From the NCBI GenBank assembly GCA_937886325.1, contig CALABV010000119.1:1-64000 (forward strand): a stretch of 64,000 nt of DNA, read 5' to 3'. The DNA comes from an uncultured Geobacter sp. Its GTDB lineage: Bacteria; Desulfobacterota; Desulfuromonadia; Geobacterales; Geobacteraceae. A model generated the notes under the pieces. That model saw nothing but the letters and a program-made list of their open reading frames with translations, did no database searches and was not told the origin of the DNA. This document shows positions 1 through 9,140 of this stretch, piece by piece. Numbering within the stretch: position 1 is the stretch's first letter; each line of letters begins with the position of its first letter. The position numbers and the translations under genes are program-made.

Positions 1-27
1 GTGGCAATCCGTGTCCGGTTCGGGAAT

Positions 28-1407
28 TCACTGCTTCCCCTCTTTGAATACCTGGCCGCGTGAGGCGGGGCAATTGCCCAGAACCAGGATACTCCTGACC
101 TTGTCCAGGAGGGTTCCCGAGGCGAGATTCAACTCGCTGCCCGGAGTAAGGGTACTGACGATGGATTTGCCGATCACGTGCTTTGAGACGCTTCCCTCCC
201 CGTCACTGAGGGAGACTCCCCATGAGGAGTGAAACACGAGAGGCCTTCCGTTGATGTTTCCCACATACAGCATAATATGCCCTTTCAGGTAGACGAGGGT
301 GAGGAAAGGAATCCCCCTTTCCTTGAGCACGCGCTCTTTCTCGTCATTGGAGAGGCCATTCAGGGAAATGGCGTTGCCGGAGTGGATCTGGTTGTAGGAT
401 CCGCGCGGCAGCCAGATGCCGAACGGAAGGAAGAAGTCCCGGATCATGGAAGAACAGTCCCTGTTATGGTAGAGACCTCCCCAGCCGTACGGTTTTCCCA
501 GCAGTTGGTTCCCCACCATCGCCACGCCTTCCCTGTTCAGATCCAATGGAAATCTTTGCGCCGAATCTTTCGGAATCCGCGCGTTGACCACCCGGACCTG
601 ATGACCGTCGGACGGTATCGCTACGGAAACAATATGGAAATTCCCGTTTTCCCCGACACGCGGGAAAAGGGCGCCGACCTTCACCTTCGCTATCGCGCCC
701 CCGTTGGCGTCACTGAGAAGCGCGCCATCCCGTACGACGACCATCAGCTCCCTGTTCATCCATTCGCTGGCCTGTACTTCATTAATGTATCCCACATCCC
801 TCGATTCGACCCAACCGCTTGCATCAGGACCTTTCACGAATACCCAGAGGCCGTCCGCGGAGACGTGCAGCACCCTCAAGGGTTCATTCATTGCAACCGC
901 CGCGTTCTGAATCCTGTCGAACGGAAAATCGTCGGCTTTCTTCAGGAATGGAACCGTTGTGGGGAGGACCCTCATGGACGACGGGGAGAGGGCGACGGCC
1001 GGCCTGTCCATGGACGGCAGGCGCTCGAGGTCGCAGTTGGCCAGCAATTCCGCGAGGCGATCAGGGGAAACCTTCCGTCTGTTCTCCCCGTACCACGTCC
1101 ACTGGACGTGTTCGCGCATTGCCTGGACGGCATCCGTGATATGGGAACGAGGAACGCTTTCTCTCCAGGGAGAGTACTGGTTCCGCATAAAATCGGCCAG
1201 AAGGGAGTCCCGGCAGCCGGGAGCAAGCGCTTGACTGGAACAGTTGGAAGCATAGGTCCGCATGTCCTGGGGGAGAACCCGGACGTCATGGATTTCGTAC
1301 TCATCGGACATCCGTATTCCGGATGCCTGGGACCAGGACGGCGTGCAGGAACACAGGATGAGGGTCATTATTGCATGAATGCTCTTTCGGAACGTACTTC
1401 TACTCAT
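28..1407 (-). CDS. SH3-domain / NlpC-P60 family cell-wall peptidase, putative lipoprotein
   Basis: The protein has about 459 residues. It is probably a periplasmic or outer-membrane-attached peptidoglycan endopeptidase. The N-terminus has a hydrophobic signal with a lipobox-like stretch (LILCSC) around residue 20. Two SH3-like segments occupy the middle (around VSADGLWVFVKGPDASGWVE and VVVRDGALLSDANGG). The C-terminal NlpC/P60 domain carries the catalytic cysteine in YHNRDCSSMIRDFF and the histidine in YLKGHIMLYVG. I chose the ATG at 1407 because GGAAAGG lies just upstream; the longer reading to 1530 adds a non-signal tail. The family cuts gamma-D-glutamyl-diaminopimelate bonds; the substrate here is inferred. 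It is divergent from the kinase gene at 1678. Confidence 0.85.
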   Translation of the reverse strand: MSRSTFRKSIHAIMTLILCSCTPSWSQASGIRMSDEYEIHDVRVLPQDMRTYASNCSSQALAPGCRDSLLADFMRNQYSPWRESVPRSHITDAVQAMREHVQWTWYGENRRKVSPDRLAELLANCDLERLPSMDRPAVALSPSSMRVLPTTVPFLKKADDFPFDRIQNAAVAMNEPLRVLHVSADGLWVFVKGPDASGWVESRDVGYINEVQASEWMNRELMVVVRDGALLSDANGGAIAKVKVGALFPRVGENGNFHIVSVAIPSDGHQVRVVNARIPKDSAQRFPLDLNREGVAMVGNQLLGKPYGWGGLYHNRDCSSMIRDFFLPFGIWLPRGSYNQIHSGNAISLNGLSNDEKERVLKERGIPFLTLVYLKGHIMLYVGNINGRPLVFHSSWGVSLSDGEGSVSKHVIGKSIVSTLTPGSELNLASGTLLDKVRSILVLGNCPASRGQVFKEGKQ

Positions 1408-1677
1408 TGGTCGCCTTTCCGCCGTTGATACTTCCTCCGTCCCATGCCTCCACGCCGGCAAGCGGTACTGATCGGCACGAAAATGGGTCGATGGACGCTC
1501 ATTGTATGCATGATTTACTTGACAAGGCAATGAACAAAGATATAGTGTGCCACCATTAATGTGTTCCGTCTACGGAAATATCCTCCGCTGTTCCATTGAC
1601 ATTCCGACTTCGATTTCCAGGACCCGACCTCCCCAACAACCGGAACCCCAACCCTTCCAGTATCCATGAGGCCCTGT

Positions 1678-4011
1678 ATGTACGCGAAAAAAGCCCCCTC
1701 CCACAATCCGGTAACCCTCCGGTTTCAGGACCGTGAACTGGAGAATGCATTCCGGCAGGATTACCATGAGAAAAGCCTTCCCCATCTCCGGCTGGACCTG
1801 ATGGTGGGGCTATTCCTCTATGCGCTCTTCGGAATTCATGATTACTGGGTCATACCGGATATCAAGGAATTCGCCTGGATGCTGCGCTACTTTCTGGTCT
1901 GCCCCATCCTTTTCGGCGTACTCGCTCTCACCTACTCCGCTTTCTTCCGGAGAGTCGCACAGCTCTCCATCTTCCTCGCGGGGTTCGCCGCAGGCGCGGG
2001 GGTGGTCCTGATGATCATCAAGGCGCTTCCCCCCGGCAATTACATGTCCTACGCGGGATTGCTCCTCATACTGCTCTTCTATTTCCGGCAACGCTTCGTC
2101 ACCGCCTCGGCGCTTACCTGGAGCATCTTCATTCTCTATGAGGCGGTCGCCCTCTGGGATGCGAAAATACCCTCCCATGTACTGTTCAGCAATACGTTCA
2201 TCCTTTCGACTTTCTCCCTGACGGGCATGTACATGAGCTACACGCTGGAACAGCATGTGAGGTCGGGGTTTCTCCTGCGCCGGACCATCCAGGAAAGAAA
2301 CGACGAGATTGCAAAGACCAACCAGGTACTGAAGAAAAAAGTGGTGGAACGCAGGCAGGCGGAAACCGCCGTCCAGGATCAGATGAAATTTCTCCGTACG
2401 CTCCTGGATACCATTCCGAATCCCATTTTCTACACGGACGTCAATGGACGGTATGCGGGCTGCAACAGCGCGTATGAAATCTTCTTCGGCCAGACGAAAG
2501 ACGAACTGACCGGGCAATCCGCCATTGACCTCTACATCGCCGATATCGTCCATGCCACCGGTACAACCGAGACACAAGCGGACCTGCTGAACGGGATCAG
2601 GACGAATGAAGCGGTTCTCAGGCATTCCGACGGAACGAACCGCAACGTGCTTTTCTCCCGGGCAAGTTACGCCGATGTTGAAGGCAAGCCGGCCGGCATG
2701 GTCGGTGTCGTTCTGGATATTACCGAATTGAAAAAGGCGGAGGAAGAGAAACACCGCCTGGAAGCCCAACTGTTCCAGTCCCAGAAGATCGAGGCCCTGG
2801 GACAACTGGCCGGCGGGATCGCCCATGAATTCAACAACATACTGACCGCCATCCTCGGATACGTTCATCTTATGCGCAAAAACATGAATGAAGGCGACCC
2901 GTTGCGCTTCTATGTCGACAACACCATCTCATCAAGCGAGAGGGCCGCGCGGCTGATACGTGATATTCTCGCATTCGGCAGGAAGCAGAGAATTGATCCC
3001 AAGCTGGTGAACCTCAATGAGATTGTCGGAAAAACGGAATCACTTCTGACAATGATGACGGGTGAAGATATCGAATTGAAGTTGTCCATCAACGACGCCC
3101 CTCTCTGGGTAATGGCCGACGGCAGTCTGATAAGCCAGGTACTCATGAATCTGGCGGCCAATTCGAGAGATGCGATGCCCACGGGCGGCCGCCTGTTAAT
3201 CAGCACTTCCCTTGTCTCCATGGAACGGCAATTCCTTCACGCGCACGGCGTTGCGCATCCCGGTATGTATGGAATGATCCGTGTGAGAGATTCCGGCATC
3301 GGAATGGACCCCAAAACGCGGGAGCGCATGTTCGAGCCGTTTTTTACCACCAAGGAGGTGGGAAAAGGAACGGGACTCGGCCTTTCCATTGCCTACGGCA
3401 TCATCAAGCAGCATAACGGGTGTATCGACGCGGACTCGGAATTCTCCAGAGGCACCACATTCAGGATTTACCTGCCGATTGTTCTCGGCCATGAAAACCT
3501 GGCCGGAGCGGAAATGATTCAACCGGCGCAACCGCTCGAATCCTTGGAACTTTGCCTCGACTCACCCAGGCGCTCAGCCTGTGACGAGGCCTTCCCCTCG
3601 GGCACGGAAACGGTTCTGGTGGCTGAGGACAATGATACGGTGAGAATTCTGACGAAAAACCTGCTTCTGGAAAACGGCTACACGGTCATCGAGGCGAACC
3701 ACGGAGAGGAGGCCATCAGAAAGTTCATGGAACATGCGGATGCAATCCGCCTCCTGCTTCTCGATGTGATAATGCCCAGGAAAAACGGGTGGGAAGTGTA
3801 CGACACCATCCGTAAGATTCGACCGGATATGCGCGTCATTTTCATGAGCGGATATACGGCGGACGTATTCGCGCAAAGGCTCATTCCCGAAAAAGGCATG
3901 AACCTCATGAACAAGCCCATACCGCCGGGCGATCTGCTGCGGGCTGTGCGGCAGGAATTGGACAGGGAGCTACCCGACGAAGAAAGCATTCACGTTGCGC
4001 TTTCAGTGTAG
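1678..4011 (+). CDS. Membrane hybrid sensor histidine kinase (6 TM, PAS, HisKA, HATPase, REC)
   Basis: The N-terminus has about six hydrophobic segments (residues 40-190). A short coiled linker (DEIAKTNQVLKKKVVERRQ) leads to a PAS domain (about 235-350). The HisKA H-box is GGIAHEFNNILTAILGY, with the phosphoacceptor His near residue 383. The HATPase boxes NLAANSRDAMP and GTGLGLSIAYGI follow. A C-terminal receiver has its acceptor Asp in LLLLDVIMPRKNG near residue 696. It is therefore a hybrid kinase that would pass phosphate on to an external phosphotransfer protein. The signal is unknown; the membrane block has no periplasmic domain of note, so a membrane or cytosolic PAS cue is plausible. 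GAGG sits six bases before the ATG at 1678, so I prefer it to the in-frame ATG at 1666. No cognate regulator is adjacent. Confidence 0.9.
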   Translation: MYAKKAPSHNPVTLRFQDRELENAFRQDYHEKSLPHLRLDLMVGLFLYALFGIHDYWVIPDIKEFAWMLRYFLVCPILFGVLALTYSAFFRRVAQLSIFLAGFAAGAGVVLMIIKALPPGNYMSYAGLLLILLFYFRQRFVTASALTWSIFILYEAVALWDAKIPSHVLFSNTFILSTFSLTGMYMSYTLEQHVRSGFLLRRTIQERNDEIAKTNQVLKKKVVERRQAETAVQDQMKFLRTLLDTIPNPIFYTDVNGRYAGCNSAYEIFFGQTKDELTGQSAIDLYIADIVHATGTTETQADLLNGIRTNEAVLRHSDGTNRNVLFSRASYADVEGKPAGMVGVVLDITELKKAEEEKHRLEAQLFQSQKIEALGQLAGGIAHEFNNILTAILGYVHLMRKNMNEGDPLRFYVDNTISSSERAARLIRDILAFGRKQRIDPKLVNLNEIVGKTESLLTMMTGEDIELKLSINDAPLWVMADGSLISQVLMNLAANSRDAMPTGGRLLISTSLVSMERQFLHAHGVAHPGMYGMIRVRDSGIGMDPKTRERMFEPFFTTKEVGKGTGLGLSIAYGIIKQHNGCIDADSEFSRGTTFRIYLPIVLGHENLAGAEMIQPAQPLESLELCLDSPRRSACDEAFPSGTETVLVAEDNDTVRILTKNLLLENGYTVIEANHGEEAIRKFMEHADAIRLLLLDVIMPRKNGWEVYDTIRKIRPDMRVIFMSGYTADVFAQRLIPEKGMNLMNKPIPPGDLLRAVRQELDRELPDEESIHVALSV

Positions 4012-4030
4012 AGAGCGGTACCTGAAAAGA

Positions 4031-4058
4031 ACACGGGGGCGCTTTTGCGCCCCCGTGT
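4031..4058. terminator. Bidirectional stem-loop between convergent genes
   Basis: A perfect 12-bp stem (ACACGGGGGCGC with its complement) has a TTTT loop. It lies between the stop of the kinase on the plus strand and the stop of the ankyrin gene on the minus strand. On the minus strand it is followed by TCTTTTC. The T-tract is weak, so termination is inferred mainly from position and stem strength. Confidence 0.6.
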
Positions 4059-4064
4059 CGAGTT

Positions 4065-4487
4065 CTATGCGGCCGCCTTGGCTCGCTGCAGTTTCTTGAG
4101 CAACTCCAGCGTATCCGGGTGGCCGTTGGTCTCGGCGTAGGTCAGTGCCGTATTGCCGCAGAGGGTCTTCGCGTTCGGATCGGCGCCGTAATCGACGAGG
4201 TATCCGATACAGTTGTTGCATCCGTAATTGGCCGCAAGCATCAGGGGAGTATGGCCTTCACGATCCCGTACATCCACCGTTGCCCCGCCTTCCAGAAGCG
4301 TTTTGATAACCTCCGCATGGCCGTTTGCCGCCGCGTAATGGAGCGCCGTCTTTCCCTTGTTGCTGCGCGCGTCCATTTCAGCGCCCCGGCGGATGAGGTC
4401 GCCGACAAGTTCGACCTTGCCTTCCTTGGCTGCGTCGATAAGCGGTGTGTGGCCATGCCTGTCTGCTACATTCACATTCTCAGTCAT
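4065..4487 (-). CDS. Ankyrin-repeat protein
   Basis: The 140-residue protein is made almost entirely of four ankyrin repeats of about 33 residues. The repeat signature is visible as RHGHTPLIDAAKEG, NKGKTALHYAAANGHAEV, REGHTPLMLAANYG and LCGNTALTYAETNGH. There is no signal peptide or membrane segment, so it should be cytosolic. Ankyrin repeats bind proteins; the partner cannot be read from the sequence. A good Shine-Dalgarno (AGGAGG) precedes the ATG. It lies downstream of the V4R-GGDEF pair on the same strand, separated by a hairpin, so it is probably a separate unit. Confidence 0.85.
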   Translation of the reverse strand: MTENVNVADRHGHTPLIDAAKEGKVELVGDLIRRGAEMDARSNKGKTALHYAAANGHAEVIKTLLEGGATVDVRDREGHTPLMLAANYGCNNCIGYLVDYGADPNAKTLCGNTALTYAETNGHPDTLELLKKLQRAKAAA

Positions 4488-4615
4488 AACACTTCCTCCT
4501 TGTTGGTAAAGTGCCCTGCCAGACTATGTGGAAATTGTCACGGTGTCGTTACTATATCATCAACCACCTCCCGGTAGCCAGAACATTCACCGAATCCCGC
4601 TGTTCATCAGCACTC

Positions 4616-4641
4616 GGCGCCGGAAGCAACCCTCCGGCGCC
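4616..4641 (-). terminator. Possible stem-loop after the GGDEF gene
   Basis: The arms GGCGCCGGA and TCCGGCGCC are separated by eight bases just beyond the GGDEF stop codon. There is no clear T-run on either strand, so it may be a 3'-end stabiliser or a weak terminator and not a classical one. Confidence 0.4.
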
Positions 4642-4662
4642 GATACGACTTCACGGCACGAC

Positions 4663-5556
4663 TCAACTGTCCGGCCTCCCCGCGGATTCCTGCTTTTTCT
4701 TTCGTGCGAATTTCTCCCGGTACATGTTCTCGTCGGCACGCTTCAGAGCTTCCGTCAACGAGCCTCCCCGGTCAACGGTGTCGATACCAATGGATATCCC
4801 GATAACGTAGCTGCTGGATTCCAGATTAAAGGCCGCCTCGCCTTTCCGGATACGGTCGCACACCTTCGAGGCGGTATCGGCATCGGTATTCGGCAGGATA
4901 ACCGCGAATTCGTCACCGCCCATGCGCGCGACCACATCGTCTCCCCGAACGGCATGACGGATAAGCTGGGCCGCCTGACGGATAAGCCGATCACCCGCGG
5001 CATGCCCCAGAGTGTCGTTCACCCCCTTCAGCCCATCCAGATCCGCCATCATGATACTGACGGGAAAGCGCCTCCCCCGTTCAACCCGCTCCAACTCCTC
5101 AGTGAAGTATCCGCGGTTGTACAGATCGGTTAGGGGATCGTGATTGCTCAGGTAGCGGAGCTTCTCCTCCGCCAAACGCTTCTCCAGCAACGACTGAATC
5201 AGGCTGTTGAAGGCAACGGAAAACTCGCCCATGAAATCGACCCGCTGGTTCAGATCACCGGCGGCTATCTGCTGGGTCTGCCAGGTCAGGTGCCTCAGAT
5301 TGGCCTGCAGCTGCTTGAAAGGGGCAATCAACCGGTTGCGCGGCGGGGGATCCACGTCAAGGCGTCCCTGGGACAGGGCAAAAATGAATTCGCGGGTTTC
5401 AGCCAGCGAATCGGAGAGCATGGAGATCTCATCAGCCAGAGCGGCAACCTCCGGAGAGGGAACGGTGGAAAGGCGAACAGGCGAAAAATCGCCTCGCGCC
5501 ACCCGCTCAACCTCCTGCGCCAGTTCCCGGAGCAGATGACTATCCCGTTCGTTCAT
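4663..5556 (-). CDS. Soluble diguanylate cyclase with HAMP-like N-terminus
   Basis: The 297-residue protein would make cyclic di-GMP from two GTP. Residues 1-130 form helical HAMP-like segments (ERVARGDFSPV, QQIAAGDLNQRV) without a transmembrane helix. The GGDEF domain starts at LRYLSNHDPLTDLYNRGYF. The active-site motif is intact (RMGGDEFAVILP). The inhibitory I-site is present as RGDD five residues ahead of GGDEF, so product inhibition is expected. Its ATG overlaps the stop of the upstream V4R gene by four bases (ATGA), which implies translational coupling. The V4R partner is therefore the likely signal input. Confidence 0.92.
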   Translation of the reverse strand: MNERDSHLLRELAQEVERVARGDFSPVRLSTVPSPEVAALADEISMLSDSLAETREFIFALSQGRLDVDPPPRNRLIAPFKQLQANLRHLTWQTQQIAAGDLNQRVDFMGEFSVAFNSLIQSLLEKRLAEEKLRYLSNHDPLTDLYNRGYFTEELERVERGRRFPVSIMMADLDGLKGVNDTLGHAAGDRLIRQAAQLIRHAVRGDDVVARMGGDEFAVILPNTDADTASKVCDRIRKGEAAFNLESSSYVIGISIGIDTVDRGGSLTEALKRADENMYREKFARKKKQESAGRPDS

Positions 5557-6092
5557 GCGGCTTCCCTGTCAATTGCCCTGGCGGTGAACCGGCAGGTCCG
5601 CTCCCCGCTCGCCCAGCAATCGATCTCCCTGACCAGGAATTCCTTGCCGGTATATACCGTAAGAACTCCTGCGATGAATCCCTCGTCATATTCGCAGACC
5701 GTTTCTTCGAACAGCGGGAGACCGGAGCAATCCAGGTCTTCCGAAACGGTCATCACGAACTCGAGACCGGCAAGATCGCTCTTCTCCATCCTCATGATGC
5801 CCACACCGAACACCTTCAACTGTGACTGGAGATCAGCAAAGAAGCCGTTGAAATCCAGATCCTTCTTCAGAATGTTGCGGCAGAACTCCGTGCCTGCCAG
5901 TTTTCCGGCTTCCCGCAGAATCTCACTGGCGGTGTCGGGATCATACCTGGCAATCAGGATATCGCGCAAAGTATACTGCATCAGCCGATAGACGGCAACA
6001 CTGGTGGTGCTGCCCAGATTCGGCCTCCCTGCCTCGATGTCGCCTAAATCTTTCCACTGAAAGCGGGGCGTATCACGATCTTCCTTGAACAT
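5553..6092 (-). CDS. V4R-domain sensor protein coupled to a diguanylate cyclase
   Basis: The protein has 179 residues. The C-terminal half matches the V4R (vinyl-4-reductase/XylR-type effector-binding) fold, ending in the typical cysteine-containing segment DCWASGERTCRF. The N-terminal part (LMQYTLRDILIARYDP, then REAGKLAGTEFCRNIL) is the usual lead-in to this domain. V4R domains bind small organic effectors or act as accessory sensors in bacteria; the ligand here is unknown. I chose the ATG at 6092 because a perfect GGAGG lies upstream; the open frame extends to 6464 only as an unsupported extension into the next gene. Its stop overlaps the GGDEF start, making a two-gene sensor-cyclase unit. 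Confidence 0.82.
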   Translation of the reverse strand: MFKEDRDTPRFQWKDLGDIEAGRPNLGSTTSVAVYRLMQYTLRDILIARYDPDTASEILREAGKLAGTEFCRNILKKDLDFNGFFADLQSQLKVFGVGIMRMEKSDLAGLEFVMTVSEDLDCSGLPLFEETVCEYDEGFIAGVLTVYTGKEFLVREIDCWASGERTCRFTARAIDREAA

Positions 6093-6127
6093 GCTGCCTC
6101 CTGACAGGTGATAAATGTACCAGCAAC

Positions 6128-6607
6128 TTACAAAAAGTAGGCGACCAGGAATAGACCCACCATGGCGACGCTCAACGCCAGCTTTACCACTATCCCTCCC
6201 AGGAGCCCGAGCCACGTACCGAAACCCGCTTTCCCCGCGCGGGCAAGATCCCTCCGGACGAGATATTCTCCGGCAAAAGCGCCGACAAAGGGGCCGAGAA
6301 GCAAGCCCGGGAGTCCGAAAAACAGTCCGACGACCGTTCCCAGCAGCGCACCCAGAACGGCGGCACGGCCGGCGCCCATCTTCTGCGCCCCCTTGGCGGA
6401 AATCAGCAGGTCGATCAGCAGCGAAGCGCCCGTCAGCAAGGCCAGGACAACCAGCACCGGCCAACCGACCCTCTGGAATCCATCAATCCAGGATGCCGTG
6501 ACCAGTCCGAAAAATACCAGCGGCACGCCCGGCAGGGCAGGCAGGACCGTGCCTGCGAAGCCGGCCGCGACGAGGGTGACGGAAAGAATCCAGAGGAAGA
6601 TAGTCAT
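6128..6607 (-). CDS. DUF456-type small membrane protein
   Basis: The 159-residue protein is strongly hydrophobic with about four to five membrane segments. It carries the glycine-rich family pattern PALPGVPLVFFGL near the N-terminus and GLFFGLPGLLLGPFVGAFAGE in the middle. It closely resembles the DUF456 family, whose function is unknown. It lies 35 bases upstream of the V4R gene and 34 bases downstream of bcp on the same strand, so co-transcription with either is possible. Confidence 0.85.
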   Translation of the reverse strand: MTIFLWILSVTLVAAGFAGTVLPALPGVPLVFFGLVTASWIDGFQRVGWPVLVVLALLTGASLLIDLLISAKGAQKMGAGRAAVLGALLGTVVGLFFGLPGLLLGPFVGAFAGEYLVRRDLARAGKAGFGTWLGLLGGIVVKLALSVAMVGLFLVAYFL

Positions 6608-6641
6608 GAAAGTGTCCCGGCGCTTCAGGTCGCGAACAGGC

Positions 6642-7109
6642 CTACCTGTCCTGCAGCCAGGCCAGGACTTCCGCCGGATGCTCTTCGGCCTTTTTCACCG
6701 CTTGCCAATGCTTGAGCACCGTGCCGTCGGGACCGACAATCACCGTGGAACGGATTGTTCCCATGGTCTTCTTGCCATACATAACCTTTTCCCCGAAGGC
6801 CCCGTACTCCTTCATCATGCCGGCGTCCGGATCGGAGAGGAGCACGAAGGGGAGGCCGAAGTCCCGGATAAATTTATCATGCGACTTCAGGCTGTCCTTG
6901 CTCACCCCCAGCAGTACCACGCCCATATCCAGCAGATTCCGGTGCACAGCCCGGAAACCGCATGCTTCTTTGGTGCAGCCCGGCGTATTGTCCTTGGGAT
7001 AGAAGTAGATGACAACGATCGTGCCCGCGTAATCCCGCAAGGCATGCCTCGCCCCGTCGCTGCCGTCCAGTTCGAAACCCGGGGCTTTCTTTCCCTCCAA
7101 TGAAGCCAT
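6642..7109 (-). CDS. bcp: Peroxiredoxin, Bcp/PrxQ family
   Basis: The 155-residue thiol peroxidase reduces hydrogen peroxide and organic hydroperoxides using thioredoxin. The catalytic motif DNTPGCTKEACGFR holds the peroxidatic cysteine and the resolving cysteine five residues later, the atypical 2-Cys arrangement of PrxQ. Further family segments are IVVIYFYPKD upstream and FVLLSDPDAGMMKEYGAFGEK downstream. The length is normal and there is no signal peptide, so it is cytosolic. It fits oxidative-stress defence in an anaerobe, together with the rubrerythrin elsewhere in the window. Confidence 0.95.
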   Translation of the reverse strand: MASLEGKKAPGFELDGSDGARHALRDYAGTIVVIYFYPKDNTPGCTKEACGFRAVHRNLLDMGVVLLGVSKDSLKSHDKFIRDFGLPFVLLSDPDAGMMKEYGAFGEKVMYGKKTMGTIRSTVIVGPDGTVLKHWQAVKKAEEHPAEVLAWLQDR

Positions 7110-7366
7110 TACCTTCTCCTTTCCCTCTTGCCGCCTTTCCCTGGCGGGGAATAACCGTTATCACGGATTTCATCTGTACGGGAGGCGATCTTGTCCCAGT
7201 CTAGGATAGAAAAACCATATTGCAAGGTCGAGATAAAGGTTCCGGGCGAAATAGTCGACAGCCCGTCAGGTCGGGGGCGCCCTATTCGCGAAGGAACGAT
7301 ACCGGGATGAAAAAAAGCGAATCATTCCGAAATGATGTCAGCACCGGTCCCGATCTTTCTTTCATC

Positions 7367-7395
7367 TTGACGTTTTGCATCGCCTTGGTTACTCT
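7367..7395 (+). promoter_or_regulatory. Candidate sigma-70 promoter in the long leader of the CorA gene
   Basis: TTGACG-N17-TACTCT lies about 90 bases before the ATG at 7484. The -35 is good and the -10 weak. The 374-base gap 7110-7483 otherwise shows nothing I recognise. In particular I do not see an M-box-like magnesium riboswitch. Confidence 0.3.
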
Positions 7396-7483
7396 CACTG
7401 GAGACTCGGCCGTGCCTCGAAGGGACGCCCCCTTCACCGGGAATAGTGCCGCATACGTTACTCAAACCGGGCGGAAATCAATC

Positions 7484-8437
7484 ATGATCAAGGCATACCT
7501 GCGGTCGGAAGATACCATCAAGGCGCTCACCATTGAGCTCGACCACCTGGAAACCATCGATACATCCTCCCTGGTCTGGCTCGAAATGGTCTCCCCCACG
7601 CCGGAAGAAAGCATTGCCGTTGAAAGGTCCCTGAAGCTGGAACTCCCGACCCGCCAGGAGTCGGAAGAGATCGAGTACAGTTCCCGCTACTGGGAGGACG
7701 AGAGCGGCATCTGGATCAACACCTCATTCCTTGTGAAAGAGGAGGGTCAGTACAGCAACGAGACGGTATCCTTCATCCTGAAAGGCCACTACCTGACAAC
7801 CATACGGTTCAGCGAGCTTCGCATCTTCACGGAATTCTCCCGCAAGCTGCGGCTCACGCCGCGCGCCTTCCACAACGGCGCCGACGTGCTTTCCGGTATT
7901 CTCGCCATGCGGGTCGACATCGACGCCGACCTCATAGAAAACCTGTCGAAACAGATCGTCTCCATCGGCCGGAAAGACCCACAATCCTTTGACCAGCCCA
8001 GCGAGTTCCTGGAATATATCACTTCCTACGAGGATATCAACATCACTTTCCGCGAGAACCTGACCGACAAGCACCGCGTCATCTCATCGCTCCTGAAGAG
8101 CGCCATCATTCCGGAAAACCAGAAGAGGGAACTTTCCATGATGATGAAGGACGTGAACTCCCTTATCACCTCGGCAAACTTCAATTTCGAACGCCTCGAC
8201 TACCTGCAGAACCTCTTTCTCAACCACCTGAGCATGGAACAGAACAAGGTCATCAAAATCTTCACCGTCATGTCGGTGATCTTCCTGCCGCCGACCCTCA
8301 TTGCCAGCATCTACGGCATGAACTTCAGGTTCCTCCCCGAACTGGAATGGCAGTACGGCTACCCGGTGGCCCTGGGGATGATCATCATTTCCGCTGTCCT
8401 GCCAATCTACATTTTCAAGAAAAAGGGCTGGTTGTAG
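7484..8437 (+). CDS. corA: CorA-family divalent cation transporter
   Basis: The 317-residue protein has a large acidic/helical cytosolic domain, followed by two C-terminal transmembrane helices. The signature YGMNF at the end of the first helix is the selectivity GMN motif of CorA channels. The C-terminus is short and basic (IFKKKGWL). Known members move Mg2+ (some Co2+, Ni2+ or Zn2+) as pentamers in the inner membrane. I start it at 7484 (MIKAYLRSED) because this matches normal CorA length; the frame is open to 7220, but that stretch looks non-coding. Confidence 0.9.
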   Translation: MIKAYLRSEDTIKALTIELDHLETIDTSSLVWLEMVSPTPEESIAVERSLKLELPTRQESEEIEYSSRYWEDESGIWINTSFLVKEEGQYSNETVSFILKGHYLTTIRFSELRIFTEFSRKLRLTPRAFHNGADVLSGILAMRVDIDADLIENLSKQIVSIGRKDPQSFDQPSEFLEYITSYEDINITFRENLTDKHRVISSLLKSAIIPENQKRELSMMMKDVNSLITSANFNFERLDYLQNLFLNHLSMEQNKVIKIFTVMSVIFLPPTLIASIYGMNFRFLPELEWQYGYPVALGMIIISAVLPIYIFKKKGWL

Positions 8438-8459
8438 ACCGGTCCGCGACTCCGGCAGA

Positions 8460-9140
8460 TTACGAGTTTCCCCCCCCTTTCTCCGTTGATTTCTTCTCCC
8501 CTTCCCTGCCGTAGGAGACGAACTTCTCAACGACCCGCGACATCTCTCCGTCCGGCAGGATGACCGGATCGCCGATGCATTTCGCCTGGTAGTAGATGCG
8601 GGCCACCAGTTCGATCTCCTCGGCAACAGCAAAGGCGGTCGCCAGGTTCTCCCCAACGGCCACCAGCCCGTGGTTTGCGAGCAGGACGGCATTGAAGTCG
8701 CCGATGGATTCGGCGACGTTCGCGGCCAGTTCCGGGGTCCCGAAGGTGGCGTAAGGCGCAAGGGGTACCTTGTGTCCCGAGAATGCGACAAGGTAGTGCA
8801 CCGCCGGGATCTCCCAGTTGAGGCACGCCATGGTCGTGGCATAAACCGAGTGTGTATGAACCACCGCCCGGATGTCGGCGCGTCTCCGGTACAGGGCACG
8901 GTGAAAGTCGAGTTCGCTGGACGGCTTGCGGCTCCCCTCCACCGTGACCCCCGAGAAATCCACCACCGGCACGTCGGCGGGCGTCATCTCCTCGTATTCG
9001 ACGCCGCTCGGGCTGATGGCAATGAGCCCGTCACCATGGCTCAAGATACTCAGATTGCCGCCCGTGCCGGTTGTAAGCCCCGCGGCAAGCAGCTTCCTGC
9101 CGAAAAAAGTAATATCGTCTCTTTCTCTCATGAGCAGCAT
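8460..9140 (-). CDS. Class II aldolase/adducin family protein (fuculose-phosphate aldolase type)
   Basis: The 226-residue protein has the zinc-binding and catalytic pattern of class II aldolases: SGGN-like GTGGNLS near residue 28, KPSSELDFH with the catalytic Glu, VVHTHSVYAT with two zinc His residues, and LLANHGLVAVG with the third. Relatives cleave L-fuculose-1-phosphate or act on other sugar phosphates and on methylthioribulose-phosphate. The substrate cannot be told from the sequence, and no sugar pathway genes are nearby. GGGAGA precedes the ATG at 9140. The C-terminal tail after residue 205 is lysine-rich and probably disordered. Confidence 0.87.
   Translation of the reverse strand: MLLMRERDDITFFGRKLLAAGLTTGTGGNLSILSHGDGLIAISPSGVEYEEMTPADVPVVDFSGVTVEGSRKPSSELDFHRALYRRRADIRAVVHTHSVYATTMACLNWEIPAVHYLVAFSGHKVPLAPYATFGTPELAANVAESIGDFNAVLLANHGLVAVGENLATAFAVAEEIELVARIYYQAKCIGDPVILPDGEMSRVVEKFVSYGREGEKKSTEKGGGNS

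Noticed and set aside
229..1428. Long plus-strand frame opposite the NlpC/P60 gene
   Set aside because: Shadow of the minus-strand gene; no domain pattern and no ribosome-binding site.
6093..6464. N-terminal extension of the V4R protein into the DUF456-type gene
   Set aside because: It runs across the neighbouring gene and a perfect GGAGG precedes the ATG at 6092.
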